Origin: Bacteroides sp. MSB163
Lineage (GTDB): Bacteria > Bacteroidota > Bacteroidia > Bacteroidales > Bacteroidaceae
Length of the DNA stretch: 64,000 bases
Assembly (NCBI RefSeq): GCF_036416795.1
Contig: NZ_CP143867.1
Coordinates: 3,464,001-3,528,000, forward strand
Direction: 5' to 3'
Positions 52,103 through 60,245 of this stretch are shown piece after piece. Both the position numbers and the translations under genes were made by a program. How positions within the stretch are numbered: position 1 is the first letter of the stretch; each line of letters starts with the position of its first letter. The notes under the pieces were generated by a model. The model was not told the DNA's origin and did not search any database. It was given only the letters and a program-made list of their open reading frames with translations.

Positions 52103-53698
52103 CTAAATTCCTTTCTTTATTTGCATAATGTATTCTTCGAACTCTTCTTTCGGCACAATTGTCTTTCCTTTTACTCGTGCTTTATATACATATATAGTAT
52201 TAATAGATAGGTTGAGGAACTTAGCAATCCGCTCGTTCTCGGTTACTCCCAAACGAATCAGGGCAAAGATGCGCAACTCTGGTGGCAAGTTGCCTGCCTC
52301 ATCCAGAATCACCTGGTCTTCCGGGCGGAAGAATTTATTGTATTCCGTCAGGAAATTCGGGAAGAGCTTCAGGAAGGTCTGGTCGAAGGATGAGAACATA
52401 TTCTCCCGTTCAGACTTTATATCGAACTCCTTATGCGTGATTTGCAGATCATTGAATTGGCGTGCTTTCAATTTACGATCCTGTTTTTTCAGCAGATTCT
52501 CTACTTTGTCCAAATAATCGGATTTACCATAAAGAGATTGGAAGATATATTGGTCCTTAATCTCGTTGGACTCTTGCAGTTTTCTATTCACTTCTGATAT
52601 TTCATTGAATTGCTGCTGAATGGATTGTTTGGCCGTTCTCAGCTTTTTCATCTGTTTATAAATGATGGACAGGGTGACTAAAAGCGAAACGGCCAGCAGG
52701 CTCATTACGACCAATGAGATGGTCACTTCCCTTTTCCGCTCTTCTATCATTGTCAGGCGTTGCTTTTCAATGATGGGGAGTATAGTGTTTATTTCCATCT
52801 TACGGTGTCGGGCATTGTAGAAGTTCGTTTCTTCCAATGCAATCTGAATGTATTTGCTGGCACGCAGAACGTCTCCTTTTCCGTACAGATAGCTTGCCAG
52901 TTCCTTCTTTGCCGTCGTTTCCCGTGTAGCCGAGCGTATATCCTGTATAGCTGATAGCGCCATGTAGTAAATGGCGTGTTCAAAATCTCCCATCCCTATG
53001 TACATACGTCCCAGCATGGAGTAGATGATTGCTTTTTCATGCGGACAAACGTCGTAATCATTCAGCATTTGCTTGTACATCTGTATTTTCTTCTCATTGT
53101 CACCTACACTGAATTTGAAGGCTTCTATCTTCTGGTGGTAGAAAGTGTGGTCGGGAGTATACAATAGGGCAGAGTCACAGTAGAGGGTTATTTTCTTGTT
53201 GTAATCAGCATTGAAAGGGGTACCTTCATTGTAACTGCTCATATCGGAATACAATCTCATACAGAGCTGATAGTATTCCGACTTAATGGAGTCCGGGGCA
53301 TTTACAACATGAATGGAACGCATCATGTCGTATGCTTCTTTGAATAAACCAGTGGAAAGGTAACAGTAGAACAGGTTGCAATCTGCCTGAATAGATAGGT
53401 TCTTATCGGTCAGGCGATGTGATATTTCCTCTGTTTGTATGGCGTAGGAGTAAGCTGAATCGTATTGATAAGTGATATATTCATTGAATAACCGATTGCA
53501 GAGATTGTATCTCTCCTGTTGATCCTTGACGTATCGGAATTGCCGTTTTATGTCTTCTAACTTCTTTTCTTTTTGCTGGTAGTAGATTTCACGATGTTCT
53601 ATCTCGCTATCGAGGACAGAAAGTATAGAATCCACACGTTCTTTGGCGGACAGTCCAATAATCTGGCATAGGAGCAAAAGGCTGAATAGGTATTTCAT
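52103..53698 (-). CDS. DUF6377-type membrane regulator with C-terminal LuxR-like HTH
   Basis: A 531-residue protein: signal MKYLFSLLLLCQIIGLSAKE, periplasmic TPR-like helical sensor (about 20-310), one membrane helix (VTISLVVMSLLAVSLLVTLS, about 325-346), a coiled coil (QSIQQQFNEISEVNRKLQES) and a C-terminal DNA-binding part with ELRIFALIRLGVTENERIAK then FLNLSINTIYVYKARVKGKT, a LuxR/GerE-like helix pair. Such proteins control neighbouring PULs in Bacteroides. It lies 203 bases upstream of SusC on the same strand and has its own -7 box. It may sense the same glycan. Confidence 0.83.
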   Translation of the reverse strand: MKYLFSLLLLCQIIGLSAKERVDSILSVLDSEIEHREIYYQQKEKKLEDIKRQFRYVKDQQERYNLCNRLFNEYITYQYDSAYSYAIQTEEISHRLTDKNLSIQADCNLFYCYLSTGLFKEAYDMMRSIHVVNAPDSIKSEYYQLCMRLYSDMSSYNEGTPFNADYNKKITLYCDSALLYTPDHTFYHQKIEAFKFSVGDNEKKIQMYKQMLNDYDVCPHEKAIIYSMLGRMYIGMGDFEHAIYYMALSAIQDIRSATRETTAKKELASYLYGKGDVLRASKYIQIALEETNFYNARHRKMEINTILPIIEKQRLTMIEERKREVTISLVVMSLLAVSLLVTLSIIYKQMKKLRTAKQSIQQQFNEISEVNRKLQESNEIKDQYIFQSLYGKSDYLDKVENLLKKQDRKLKARQFNDLQITHKEFDIKSERENMFSSFDQTFLKLFPNFLTEYNKFFRPEDQVILDEAGNLPPELRIFALIRLGVTENERIAKFLNLSINTIYVYKARVKGKTIVPKEEFEEYIMQIKKGI

Positions 53699-53726
53699 AA
53701 TATGTATGCGGGTTAAGAAAGTACCG

Positions 53727-53734
53727 CAAATTTA
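53727..53734 (-). promoter_or_regulatory. Bacteroides -7 box (TAAATTTG) for the DUF6377-type gene
   Basis: Minus-strand TAnnTTTG 28 bases before the start; no -33 match. Confidence 0.4.
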
Positions 53735-53911
53735 GAGATTTATTTTAAATATTACCTGTGAGTAAGAAAAAATAGTCGTTAACTTATTTATAGGAATTGA
53801 TATTAATTAAGAGCATATCTGTAAAGTCCAATATAATATCAGAGAATCGAGTGATTTCAGTCTTTCAAAGATTTTGTTGATAGGCAATAAGAGTGTCATT
53901 GGGAAAAACAT

Positions 53912-53919
53912 TATCTTTG
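53912..53919 (+). promoter_or_regulatory. Bacteroides -7 box (TATCTTTG) for the PAS gene
   Basis: Exact TAnnTTTG 19 bases before the ATG at 53939; no TTTG at the right spacing. Confidence 0.45.
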
Positions 53920-53938
53920 GGTCATAAAAGTAAAAGGC

Positions 53939-54295
53939 ATGAACCGTAACTTTATAACAATAACTATGTACGAATGGGCTAATGAAATGAACTGTGCCGT
54001 AACCGTATGTGACACAGAAGGAGTCATCCTTTATATGAATGAGAAAGCATGCTGCACGTTTGCCAAACATGGCAATCTGATAGGCAAGAATCTATTTGAT
54101 TGTCATAACCCGCAATCGCAGGACAAGATACGCGAACTGCTTGAAACGGGAGGTGTCAATGCTTATACCATTGAGAAGAACGGAGTCAGGAAAATGATTT
54201 ATCAGACGGCATGGAAACAGGATGGTGTGGTGGGAGGCCTGGTAGAGATTTCCATGGAGATACCCGGAGAGATGCCCCACTATGTGAGGAAATGA
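53939..54295 (+). CDS. Single PAS-domain protein
   Basis: A 118-residue soluble protein consisting of one PAS fold: NCAVTVCDTEGVILYMNEKA, FAKHGNLIGKNLFDCHNPQS and the closing strands IYQTAWKQDGVVGGLVEISM. No output domain is attached, so it would sense a ligand, redox state or light and act through a partner. Codon use is like the rest of the chromosome, unlike the AT-rich element that begins after it. Divergent from the DUF6377-type gene. Confidence 0.85.
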   Translation: MNRNFITITMYEWANEMNCAVTVCDTEGVILYMNEKACCTFAKHGNLIGKNLFDCHNPQSQDKIRELLETGGVNAYTIEKNGVRKMIYQTAWKQDGVVGGLVEISMEIPGEMPHYVRK

Positions 54296-54584
54296 ATCGT
54301 AAAATGGAAAGGTGATTATGCATGATGTGTTGCGAAGGCACTGAACGAAAAATCATACAAATTATCAATATCAAGTAGCCTTTTATATACATGTCTTAAA
54401 ATCAGTGTGTTATATGTAGCCTAAAAGTGCAAGTATAGTAAATAGAGACCTCCGTCCACTATTATGATAAAAATATATTGTAATTGATTGGATATTAAAT
54501 CATTGTTATAATAATGATAATGCTTAATTAAGTAGTAATAGTAGAAATGAAGTTGTTTGGTATATTGATTTTTAGTAAATAGTA

Positions 54585-54617
54585 AAAGCCAAGTATATAA
54601 CTTATATACTTGGCTTT
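54585..54617. terminator. Bidirectional hairpin terminator
   Basis: AAAGCCAAGTATATA and its exact complement lie 3 bases apart, with T-rich flanks on the minus strand side. It is 14 bases beyond the stop of the 164-residue zinc-ribbon gene. Confidence 0.75.
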
Positions 54618-54630
54618 ATAAATTACTATA

Positions 54631-55125
54631 TTATTCTATTTCTGCTTTTCCAATATACATATCAGCCCAATAGAAGCGCATATCACTTAAATCTATCATC
54701 AAAAATGATAAATTAGAAACTTTATCAGCCCGAACAAATATACCTATTTTATCTTTTTTTTCTGAACTAAATTCTTTAATTTCATAACTTCCATTGGTAA
54801 TTTTAATCCATTCATTAGAATAACTTGGCTTAATATAATACGTAAATGTATTATCATAAAAGGTTACTTTATGGTCTCCATCATCAGAAGATGTACATAC
54901 AAATGTTTTATATTTTACATTTTTAGATGCACTATCAACACTACCGAATTCGAAATAGTTTTCATATATCCATACGCCACCGCATAATGCAAAAATCATA
55001 ATAGAAAGGAGTATTCCTTTCATTGCTGCACGTCTTTGATTATTCATTGGTTTATTGCATTTAGGACAAGTTATTGCCTTATCAGACACATCTGCATTAC
55101 AATTTGAACATTTAATAAGTGCCAT
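54631..55125 (-). CDS. Zinc-ribbon protein with one membrane helix
   Basis: A 164-residue protein: a CxxC-14-CxxC zinc ribbon (LIKCSNCNADVSDKAITCPK), one membrane helix (GILLSIMIFALCGGVWIY, about 36-53) and a C-terminal domain of beta strands (KVTFYDNTFTYYIKP). No known function. It lies 5 bases after another zinc-ribbon gene, so both are in an operon from the promoter at 55463. AT-rich, part of the element. Confidence 0.75.
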   Translation of the reverse strand: MALIKCSNCNADVSDKAITCPKCNKPMNNQRRAAMKGILLSIMIFALCGGVWIYENYFEFGSVDSASKNVKYKTFVCTSSDDGDHKVTFYDNTFTYYIKPSYSNEWIKITNGSYEIKEFSSEKKDKIGIFVRADKVSNLSFLMIDLSDMRFYWADMYIGKAEIE

Positions 55126-55130
55126 ATTAA

Positions 55131-55436
55131 TTATTTTATAAATAAGAAGTATAGTATTATTGTACCAATTAGTATAAAAATTCCCTTAAGAACAACTTCC
55201 ATGTTATTGTTCCATTCATTTTTCAATCCCTGTTCTGTTTGGTGTCCACAATTAGGGCAGTTAGCTGCATCACGTGAAATCATCTTTTTACATGCTTGAC
55301 ATTCTATTAATAGAGGCTCTTCTTCATTCTTTGTTGAAGTATCACTACTATTTACATTTAATGGGCAACCACATTCAGGACAAGTATTAACTTCTCCAAC
55401 TTTTTTTCCGCATTCAGGACATTTTTTTTCTTCCAT
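55131..55436 (-). CDS. Small double zinc-ribbon membrane protein
   Basis: A 101-residue protein with two zinc ribbons, KCPECGKKVGEVNTCPECGC and IECQACKKMISRDAANCPNC, and one C-terminal membrane helix (VVLKGIFILIGTIILYFLFI). Such ribbons bind zinc and mediate protein contacts. First gene of the operon with the 164-residue protein. Function unknown. Confidence 0.75.
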   Translation of the reverse strand: MEEKKCPECGKKVGEVNTCPECGCPLNVNSSDTSTKNEEEPLLIECQACKKMISRDAANCPNCGHQTEQGLKNEWNNNMEVVLKGIFILIGTIILYFLFIK

Positions 55437-55462
55437 ATTAGATATATTTTGAGATTATGGTG

Positions 55463-55494
55463 CAAATATAATAAATTAATGACATATATGTCAT
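55463..55494 (-). promoter_or_regulatory. Promoter with overlapping 16-bp palindromic operator
   Basis: Minus-strand TATATTTG (55463-55470) precedes the zinc-ribbon operon. ATGACATATATGTCAT (55479-55494) is a perfect palindrome that fills the second half of the expected -7 to -33 spacer and reaches the -33 position. It lies between the divergent XRE gene and this operon, so it is a likely XRE binding site. Confidence 0.6.
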
Positions 55495-55528
55495 TGTGGG
55501 ATAAAAAAAACATCAGCTATTTTGCTAA

Positions 55529-55750
55529 ATGATTGAAAAAAATGAAATATTAATAAGTAAAGTAGCTTTAGAGTTGAAGAAATTGCGTGAAATGAATAAT
55601 TTAACGCAAGAAGATGTGTACAATGATACTAATATACATATTGGAAGGATTGAAAGTGGAAAAAGTAATGTAACAGTTAGCACATTATATACTTTATGTA
55701 AATACTTCAATATTACAATGCAACATTTTTTTGATGATATTGGATTATAA
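55529..55750 (+). CDS. XRE-family helix-turn-helix regulator
   Basis: A 73-residue single-domain HTH_3 protein: LRE MNNLTQEDVYNDTNIHIGRIE (split at 20), with recognition helix region IHIGRIESGKSNVTVSTLYT and the typical ending KYFNITMQHFF. Likely controls the element's genes through the palindrome at 55479. Divergent from the zinc-ribbon operon. Confidence 0.88.
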   Translation: MIEKNEILISKVALELKKLREMNNLTQEDVYNDTNIHIGRIESGKSNVTVSTLYTLCKYFNITMQHFFDDIGL

Positions 55751-55897
55751 TATTCAATGTAACCCGCCACTCAAATTAAATAAAATATAGAATGAACCTA
55801 TCTACTATAATACGGTTATGTATAAAAATTTTCTATATATTTTTTGGAGTAAATATTGAACCTATCTACTACTTATCATAGTAAGATATATGAATAT

Positions 55898-56065
55898 ATG
55901 AACGAAATAACAAAGAAGAAGATTAGTTTGAAGTTGCGAGGTAAAAAGAAGACTGCAACACACATAAAGCATATAAAGCAATCACTAATTGGAAGAAAGC
56001 TAAGTAAAGAACATAAGGAACATATAAGTCAGTCAATGAAAAATAAGCCTCAACGTAAAGTATAG
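55898..56065 (+). CDS. Short NUMOD3-type DNA-binding peptide
   Basis: From the ATG at 55898 the peptide is 55 residues; a TTG at 55856 would add 14. It is very basic and ends LIGRKLSKEHKEHISQSMKN, the NUMOD3 motif (GxxxSxEHxxxIS) normally found in the DNA-grip region of GIY-YIG and HNH homing endonucleases. No nuclease domain is attached, so it is a remnant or a small DNA-binding protein. A 14-base direct repeat (GAACCTATCTACTA at 55795 and 55858) lies just upstream. Confidence 0.6.
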   Translation: MNEITKKKISLKLRGKKKTATHIKHIKQSLIGRKLSKEHKEHISQSMKNKPQRKV

Positions 56066-56073
56066 TTGAGGCT
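56048..56073 (+). terminator. Hairpin after the NUMOD3-type gene
   Basis: GCCTCAAC and GTTGAGGC around a 10-base loop, overlapping the stop; a weak T tract follows. Confidence 0.5.
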
Positions 56074-56100
56074 TCAATCAAATACATACAGTTGGAATGA

Positions 56101-56853
56101 TTATATATCTCTTTCACGTTCTAATATAATAAATCTATCAATAAATTCATTTAGATATTCCATTTTATTATTAATACATTTTCTTCCATAATCTATTAGT
56201 TCTTCGTTGAAGTTATATTTATCCAAAAATGAAATAGCCCTCTTATTTAAATTATTTGCAAAAGACTTTATATCCTTTGGTACAGAATAAGTATTAATAT
56301 AACTCTCAATATCAAATATATTATCTATTTCATTCTTTATATTATCTTTATCTTTAAGTATATTTGTATTATTGTCTGTATTGTCTATATTATCTATATT
56401 TGTAGATACATTTTGTATCACATCTTGTATTACATTCTGTTCAATATTCTTTTTATCATAAGTGGTTTTACTTCCTCTTTCTAATTTGGAGATATATTGT
56501 TTAAATTCTATAATATCATACAATGATAATTTATTATATTCATTCACTTTATCCCAATTAATTTTATATTGATTAGGAATATGTCTCCCTTTTACTTTGG
56601 TACATATAACATCTATCAATTTATTAGAATACAACGCTTCAATAACACATCTTATATCGTTTTTATTTTTCAATTGCAAATATTTAGATATATCATCCAT
56701 TGCAAATTGAAAATATCCATTTTCTAACTTTCCTTTATTTTTATAATAGGTTTCTTTTTGGCTTAATATCAAAAACAATTTCAAACAATCATTATCTAAT
56801 AGATATATAAGATTTGTTGGGCATGGTGTAAATTTATCATCTATATTAGTCAT
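56101..56853 (-). CDS. Replication-initiator-like winged-helix protein
   Basis: A 250-residue protein. The N-terminal 110 residues look like a winged-helix replication initiator: TPCPTNLIYLLDNDCLKLFL, YFQFAMDDISKYLQLKNKND, VIEALYSNKLIDVICTKVKG. An Asn/Asp-rich linker (NIDNIDNTDNNTNILKDKDN) follows, then a helical end. Similar proteins start replication of plasmids and integrated elements. No second rep gene or partition gene is near. Very AT-rich. Confidence 0.5.
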   Translation of the reverse strand: MTNIDDKFTPCPTNLIYLLDNDCLKLFLILSQKETYYKNKGKLENGYFQFAMDDISKYLQLKNKNDIRCVIEALYSNKLIDVICTKVKGRHIPNQYKINWDKVNEYNKLSLYDIIEFKQYISKLERGSKTTYDKKNIEQNVIQDVIQNVSTNIDNIDNTDNNTNILKDKDNIKNEIDNIFDIESYINTYSVPKDIKSFANNLNKRAISFLDKYNFNEELIDYGRKCINNKMEYLNEFIDRFIILERERDI

Positions 56854-56953
56854 TTCAATTATTATTTAGTTGTTATATCAGTTCGATTCAATTAAAGAGT
56901 ATAAAGGTATGAACTGATAATGCTACCTTTCATACATTTTCTTGTCACTATGG

Positions 56954-56961
56954 CAAATATA
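56954..56961 (-). promoter_or_regulatory. Bacteroides -7 box (TATATTTG) for the replication-initiator-like gene
   Basis: Minus-strand box 101 bases before the start; no clear -33. Confidence 0.4.
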
Positions 56962-57098
56962 CGACCTACGCATTAAACTTACCACTTTTTTGACACTTAA
57001 ATTAAAAAAAATATCAATATGCAATTAAATTTATAATCATTAACACAAAACAATCTTATAGATTATCTCAGTATATCAAATGTTATTTAAAGCTAGAT

Positions 57099-57138
57099 AT
57101 TTATCAATTTGCATACGTTCGTTTGGTATTTGATAAAT
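57099..57138. promoter_or_regulatory. 9-bp inverted repeat around the recombinase -33 box
   Basis: ATTTATCAA (57099-57107) and TTGATAAAT (57130-57138) are exact complements 22 bases apart. The TTTG of the recombinase promoter lies between them. This may be an operator or part of a resolution site. Confidence 0.5.
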
Positions 57139-57153
57139 GATATACTATATTTG
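57122..57153 (+). promoter_or_regulatory. Promoter of the resolvase gene
   Basis: TTTG at 57122-57125, 20 bases, TATATTTG at 57146-57153: a full Bacteroides consensus, 27 bases before the ATG. Confidence 0.8.
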
Positions 57154-57179
57154 TATAGTCATTAATAAAGGTATTATAT

Positions 57180-57836
57180 ATGAAATTTGTAGCATATTAT
57201 AGGGTATCAACGAAACGTCAAAATTTGGGATTAGTTGCTCAAAGAAATACTGTACTTAATTATATTAATAGTGTAGGTGGTAAGTTAATTAACACCTATG
57301 AAGAAAAGGAAAGTGGAAAATGCAATAACCGTATTGAACTGAGCAAAGCAATTGATTACTGCAAAGTTAATAATGCAACATTAGTAATTGCTAAGTTGGA
57401 TAGATTAAGTCGTAATGTATCTTTTATCTTTGCACTTAAAGATGCGAATATAAAATTTTATTGCTGTGATATACCTGAATTAAGTACACTAACATTAGGA
57501 ATATTTGCAACTATTGCACAATCAGAAAGAGAAACAATAAGCTCTCGTACAAAAGCTGCATTAAAAGCAAAAAAGGATAAAGGTATTAAATTGGGTGCTC
57601 CTAATGCAACTATATCAAATGATATGCGCATAAAATCAGCTGAGGCATTAAAACGTAAAGCAGATAATAATACGAATAATAAGCGTGCATACACTGTTAT
57701 TAGTTCGTTAATTGAGCGAAATATGACATTACAATACATCGCATCATATCTAAATCAAAATGATTTTAGAACGTCTAAAAATTGCTTGTTTACTCCTATT
57801 GCGGTTAGTAGGTTAATTAAAAGATATAAAAAATAA
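57180..57836 (+). CDS. Small serine recombinase (resolvase/invertase)
   Basis: A 218-residue protein of the Tn3-resolvase/invertase family. The catalytic Ser is in VAYYRVSTKRQNLGLVAQRN; LDRLSRNVSFIFAL and AQSERETISSRTKAAL follow, then a C-terminal HTH (LQYIASYLNQNDFRTSKN). Such enzymes resolve dimers or invert DNA. No inverted pair of sites is recognised here except the 9-bp repeat at 57099. It has a strong promoter and a palindromic terminator overlapping its stop. Confidence 0.93.
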   Translation: MKFVAYYRVSTKRQNLGLVAQRNTVLNYINSVGGKLINTYEEKESGKCNNRIELSKAIDYCKVNNATLVIAKLDRLSRNVSFIFALKDANIKFYCCDIPELSTLTLGIFATIAQSERETISSRTKAALKAKKDKGIKLGAPNATISNDMRIKSAEALKRKADNNTNNKRAYTVISSLIERNMTLQYIASYLNQNDFRTSKNCLFTPIAVSRLIKRYKK

Positions 57837-57858
57837 GGTATTACTATAGTAATACCTT
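57835..57858. terminator. 24-bp perfect palindrome at the resolvase stop
   Basis: Two 12-base arms with no loop (AAGGTATTACTA and its complement), starting in the stop codon. It would end both the resolvase and the convergent coiled-coil gene. Confidence 0.6.
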
Positions 57859-57883
57859 CGTTATTGTAACCATTATAAGTATA

Positions 57884-58255
57884 TTATTCAATTATAGATT
57901 TTATTCTTTTCTCAGTGTCTTCAATTTCATTCTTCAATCTCTTAATATCCTCACTTAGTTTGAATAGTTTATCTTTTTTCTTCTTCAATTCATTAGCTTT
58001 TTTAATAAGCTCTATCTTTTCACTATCACCACATTTAGAGCTGTTGGTTATTTTGATAATAAGTACATTTAAAGCATCAAAAGTTTTTTCTTCTCGTTTC
58101 AACTTCCATTCTTTCACTTTGAAGAATTTTCTAAGCTCAGTTGCTTGCTCTTTTTCATCTTTCTTTTCAAACTCTATACGATTATAATTATTCTCTGATA
58201 AGAACTTTTCGTAATATTCACTGTTTCGATAGCGCTTTAATTGATAATTTGCCAT
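57884..58255 (-). CDS. Coiled-coil protein of unknown function
   Basis: A 123-residue, Lys/Glu-rich protein predicted to be mostly alpha-helical, with a coiled coil at the C-terminus (KLSEDIKRLKNEIEDTEKRI). No domain recognised. Preceded by a -7 box at 58285. It lies between the resolvase and large recombinase genes and could be an accessory such as a directionality factor, but nothing in the sequence shows this. Confidence 0.6.
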   Translation of the reverse strand: MANYQLKRYRNSEYYEKFLSENNYNRIEFEKKDEKEQATELRKFFKVKEWKLKREEKTFDALNVLIIKITNSSKCGDSEKIELIKKANELKKKKDKLFKLSEDIKRLKNEIEDTEKRIKSIIE

Positions 58256-58284
58256 AATATGATAGTATTTAGTTAGTAATGATG

Positions 58285-58292
58285 CAAATATA
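58285..58292 (-). promoter_or_regulatory. Bacteroides -7 box (TATATTTG) for the coiled-coil gene
   Basis: Minus-strand box 30 bases before the start; same TATATTTGC form as the element's other genes. Confidence 0.45.
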
Positions 58293-58319
58293 GTAAATTA
58301 TTTTATATATGTATATATG

Positions 58320-60188
58320 TTATTCATTTTTTTGATTTGGGTAATAATATTCATAGGCAGTAACTTCTTTCATGGTTTTGGGATAAATGAATTTTATAAA
58401 TTCAGAAATAGTATATTCTGTTGTTTCTTTTCCTTTTTTTGTTCCAAATTTGATAAATACTTCTCTTTCTTTATCATAGATAACATCATTATTTATATTG
58501 CTATAATATGGATAATAATAATATCTATTTCCTATTTCAAGTGTATCATAATAATCTCTTAGTAACATTATATATTGCTTTTCACTTATAACACTTTGTA
58601 TAATTGTATTATAATGAAGTAATTCATTAGCTCTTGCACTTTTTCTCAAAAATGAAAACTCATTACTTCCATCAAAATAGCATACATTTACTATTACCCA
58701 TTGCGTAGTATTATATAATACTATTTTTTCAATATATTCTTCAAATAGTTCTTTCATTTCATTTAGCTGCATCCCATTATACATTTCATCAGTTATACAT
58801 TTATCCTTTGATAATATTTTAATCTGCTTATTTAATGAATAATTCTCTTTTTTGATACGTTCTATATTTCCTTCAATTTGCCTTATTTGTTTTTTTATAC
58901 GTTGATGTTCTTTTTCGGTTATATTATCATCAATACCATATTTAATAGCTTTTTTTATGTATTGATTAAATTCCTCATTAATTTTCTTTATTGATAGATT
59001 TTGCAATAATATTATTTCTTCATTTTTCTGCAATTGCTCTTCTTTTGATTTAATATTAATATCACTATTTTCTATAAGTCTTCTCATTAATAATCGAGAT
59101 TTTGCCATATATATAATCAATCCGTCCATTTTTGGTGCATTAATTGTTATTGGATTGATACATTTCTTTTTTCCAATTGAAAATGAATATCGTGAGCCGT
59201 AACATACATAAGAAAAATCTTTGTCTCTTCCTGATTTCTTATAAAAGAAATTACTTCCACAATGCCCGCAAGTAAGTAAACCTTTTAATAATGATATATT
59301 TTTTTTTGCTGTATCTTTATTCTTTATATTTTTATCTATCTTTTCATTAGCACTATAAAAAATATCATCACTAACTATAGCTAATGCTTTATTAGTATAT
59401 TTAATTTCTTCAACTATCTTTCTATTTTTCCTTTTTCTTATTTTATCTTTATTCTTAGGGTCAGGCTCATGATATGTTGCCTCAAATATACCTATATTTC
59501 TTTTTGCACGTAATATCTGACAAACTGAATTTGGATGCCATAAATTTTGTTTCTTATTCTTTGTTGCAGGTGCATATATATTGCGTGAATTTAATAAATG
59601 TGCTATTTGTACAGAAGTCATATTGTTTAAATAATAAGCATATATTTCTCTTATAACAGTAGCTTCTTCTTCATTAATATGAAGATATTTATTTTCATCT
59701 ATATTATATCCGTATGGGCGGCTTCCATGTGTCCAACATTGTTTTTTTACCTTTTGTATTTTTCCGCCCATTTGTCTTTCTGTTGATAATTCTATTTCAT
59801 AACTTCCTATAGTTGCTAAAATATTTAGTTGCAATTCAGAACCTAAATCACTTTTATCTGTTGTGACATTGAGATTTTGTTTTTGAAAATATAAACTCTT
59901 TTTGCAATCATCTCTGAAATATGAAATAAGCTCCAATATATTTGTAGTCTTTCGTGATAATCGTGATAACTCGGAAAATAGTATTATATCAAATTTTTCT
60001 GTTTTTGCATCTTCTTTTAATCTATTTAAATCATGGCGTTCTTCTTCATCTTTAAAGCCTGATATTTGGTCTTCATAACTTTCTACAATTGTATATCCCA
60101 TACTATTAGCATAAGATTTTAGTTCCTCATATTGCCTATCTGTATTTTGTTTTTTAGTACTTATTCTGATGTAAATTGCAGCTTTCAT
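58320..60188 (-). CDS. Large serine recombinase (integrase)
   Basis: A 622-residue enzyme from the ATG at 60188; the frame stays open to 60821 but that extension is antisense to dinB and outside the element. Resolvase domain with catalytic Ser in MKAAIYIRISTKKQNTDRQY and ELSRLSRKTTNILELISYF; recombinase domain (GSRPYGYNIDENKYLHINEE, SVCQILRAKRNIGIF); zinc ribbon (LTCGHCGSNF ... CYGS ... KKCINP); a long coiled coil (about 400-500). These integrases cut att sites with a 2-base core and need a directionality factor for excision. It lies next to the dinB junction, so it probably made this insertion. Confidence 0.95.
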   Translation of the reverse strand: MKAAIYIRISTKKQNTDRQYEELKSYANSMGYTIVESYEDQISGFKDEEERHDLNRLKEDAKTEKFDIILFSELSRLSRKTTNILELISYFRDDCKKSLYFQKQNLNVTTDKSDLGSELQLNILATIGSYEIELSTERQMGGKIQKVKKQCWTHGSRPYGYNIDENKYLHINEEEATVIREIYAYYLNNMTSVQIAHLLNSRNIYAPATKNKKQNLWHPNSVCQILRAKRNIGIFEATYHEPDPKNKDKIRKRKNRKIVEEIKYTNKALAIVSDDIFYSANEKIDKNIKNKDTAKKNISLLKGLLTCGHCGSNFFYKKSGRDKDFSYVCYGSRYSFSIGKKKCINPITINAPKMDGLIIYMAKSRLLMRRLIENSDINIKSKEEQLQKNEEIILLQNLSIKKINEEFNQYIKKAIKYGIDDNITEKEHQRIKKQIRQIEGNIERIKKENYSLNKQIKILSKDKCITDEMYNGMQLNEMKELFEEYIEKIVLYNTTQWVIVNVCYFDGSNEFSFLRKSARANELLHYNTIIQSVISEKQYIMLLRDYYDTLEIGNRYYYYPYYSNINNDVIYDKEREVFIKFGTKKGKETTEYTISEFIKFIYPKTMKEVTAYEYYYPNQKNE

Positions 60189-60216
60189 ATTATCTTTGTG
60201 TTTATAATTACATCTG

Positions 60217-60224
60217 CAAATATA
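60217..60224 (-). promoter_or_regulatory. Bacteroides -7 box (TATATTTG) for the integrase
   Basis: Minus-strand TATATTTGC 29 bases before the integrase ATG, within 30 bases of the dinB junction. On the plus strand TATCTTTG at 60191-60198 could serve dinB. Confidence 0.45.
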
Positions 60225-60245
60225 GCAAAAAATATAAAAGGTTAT

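Larger units (their letters stand above)
54300..60245. mobile_element. AT-rich integrated element, about 5.9 kb, between a PAS gene and dinB
   Basis: Between the PAS stop and dinB the sequence becomes strikingly AT-rich. It holds two zinc-ribbon genes, an XRE regulator, a NUMOD3-type peptide, a replication-initiator-like gene, a resolvase, a coiled-coil gene and a large serine recombinase. The large recombinase starts 58 bases from dinB, as expected next to an attachment site. No tail, coat or conjugation genes are seen, so it looks like a small integrative or satellite element. The right border is close to 60245; the left border is not resolved (54300-54590). The 335 bases 54296-54630 have no gene, only a terminator. 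Confidence 0.6.

Noticed and set aside
54300..54620. Exact left attachment site of the dinB-linked element
   Set aside because: Short matches to the right junction (such as AAAGGT(G)ATT near 54314 or GTTGTTTG near 54553) are no better than chance in AT-rich DNA. An empty-site comparison is needed to set it.
60132..60245. Extra 38 residues at the N-terminus of DinB
   Set aside because: They lie in element DNA antisense to the integrase and do not resemble any polymerase IV start.
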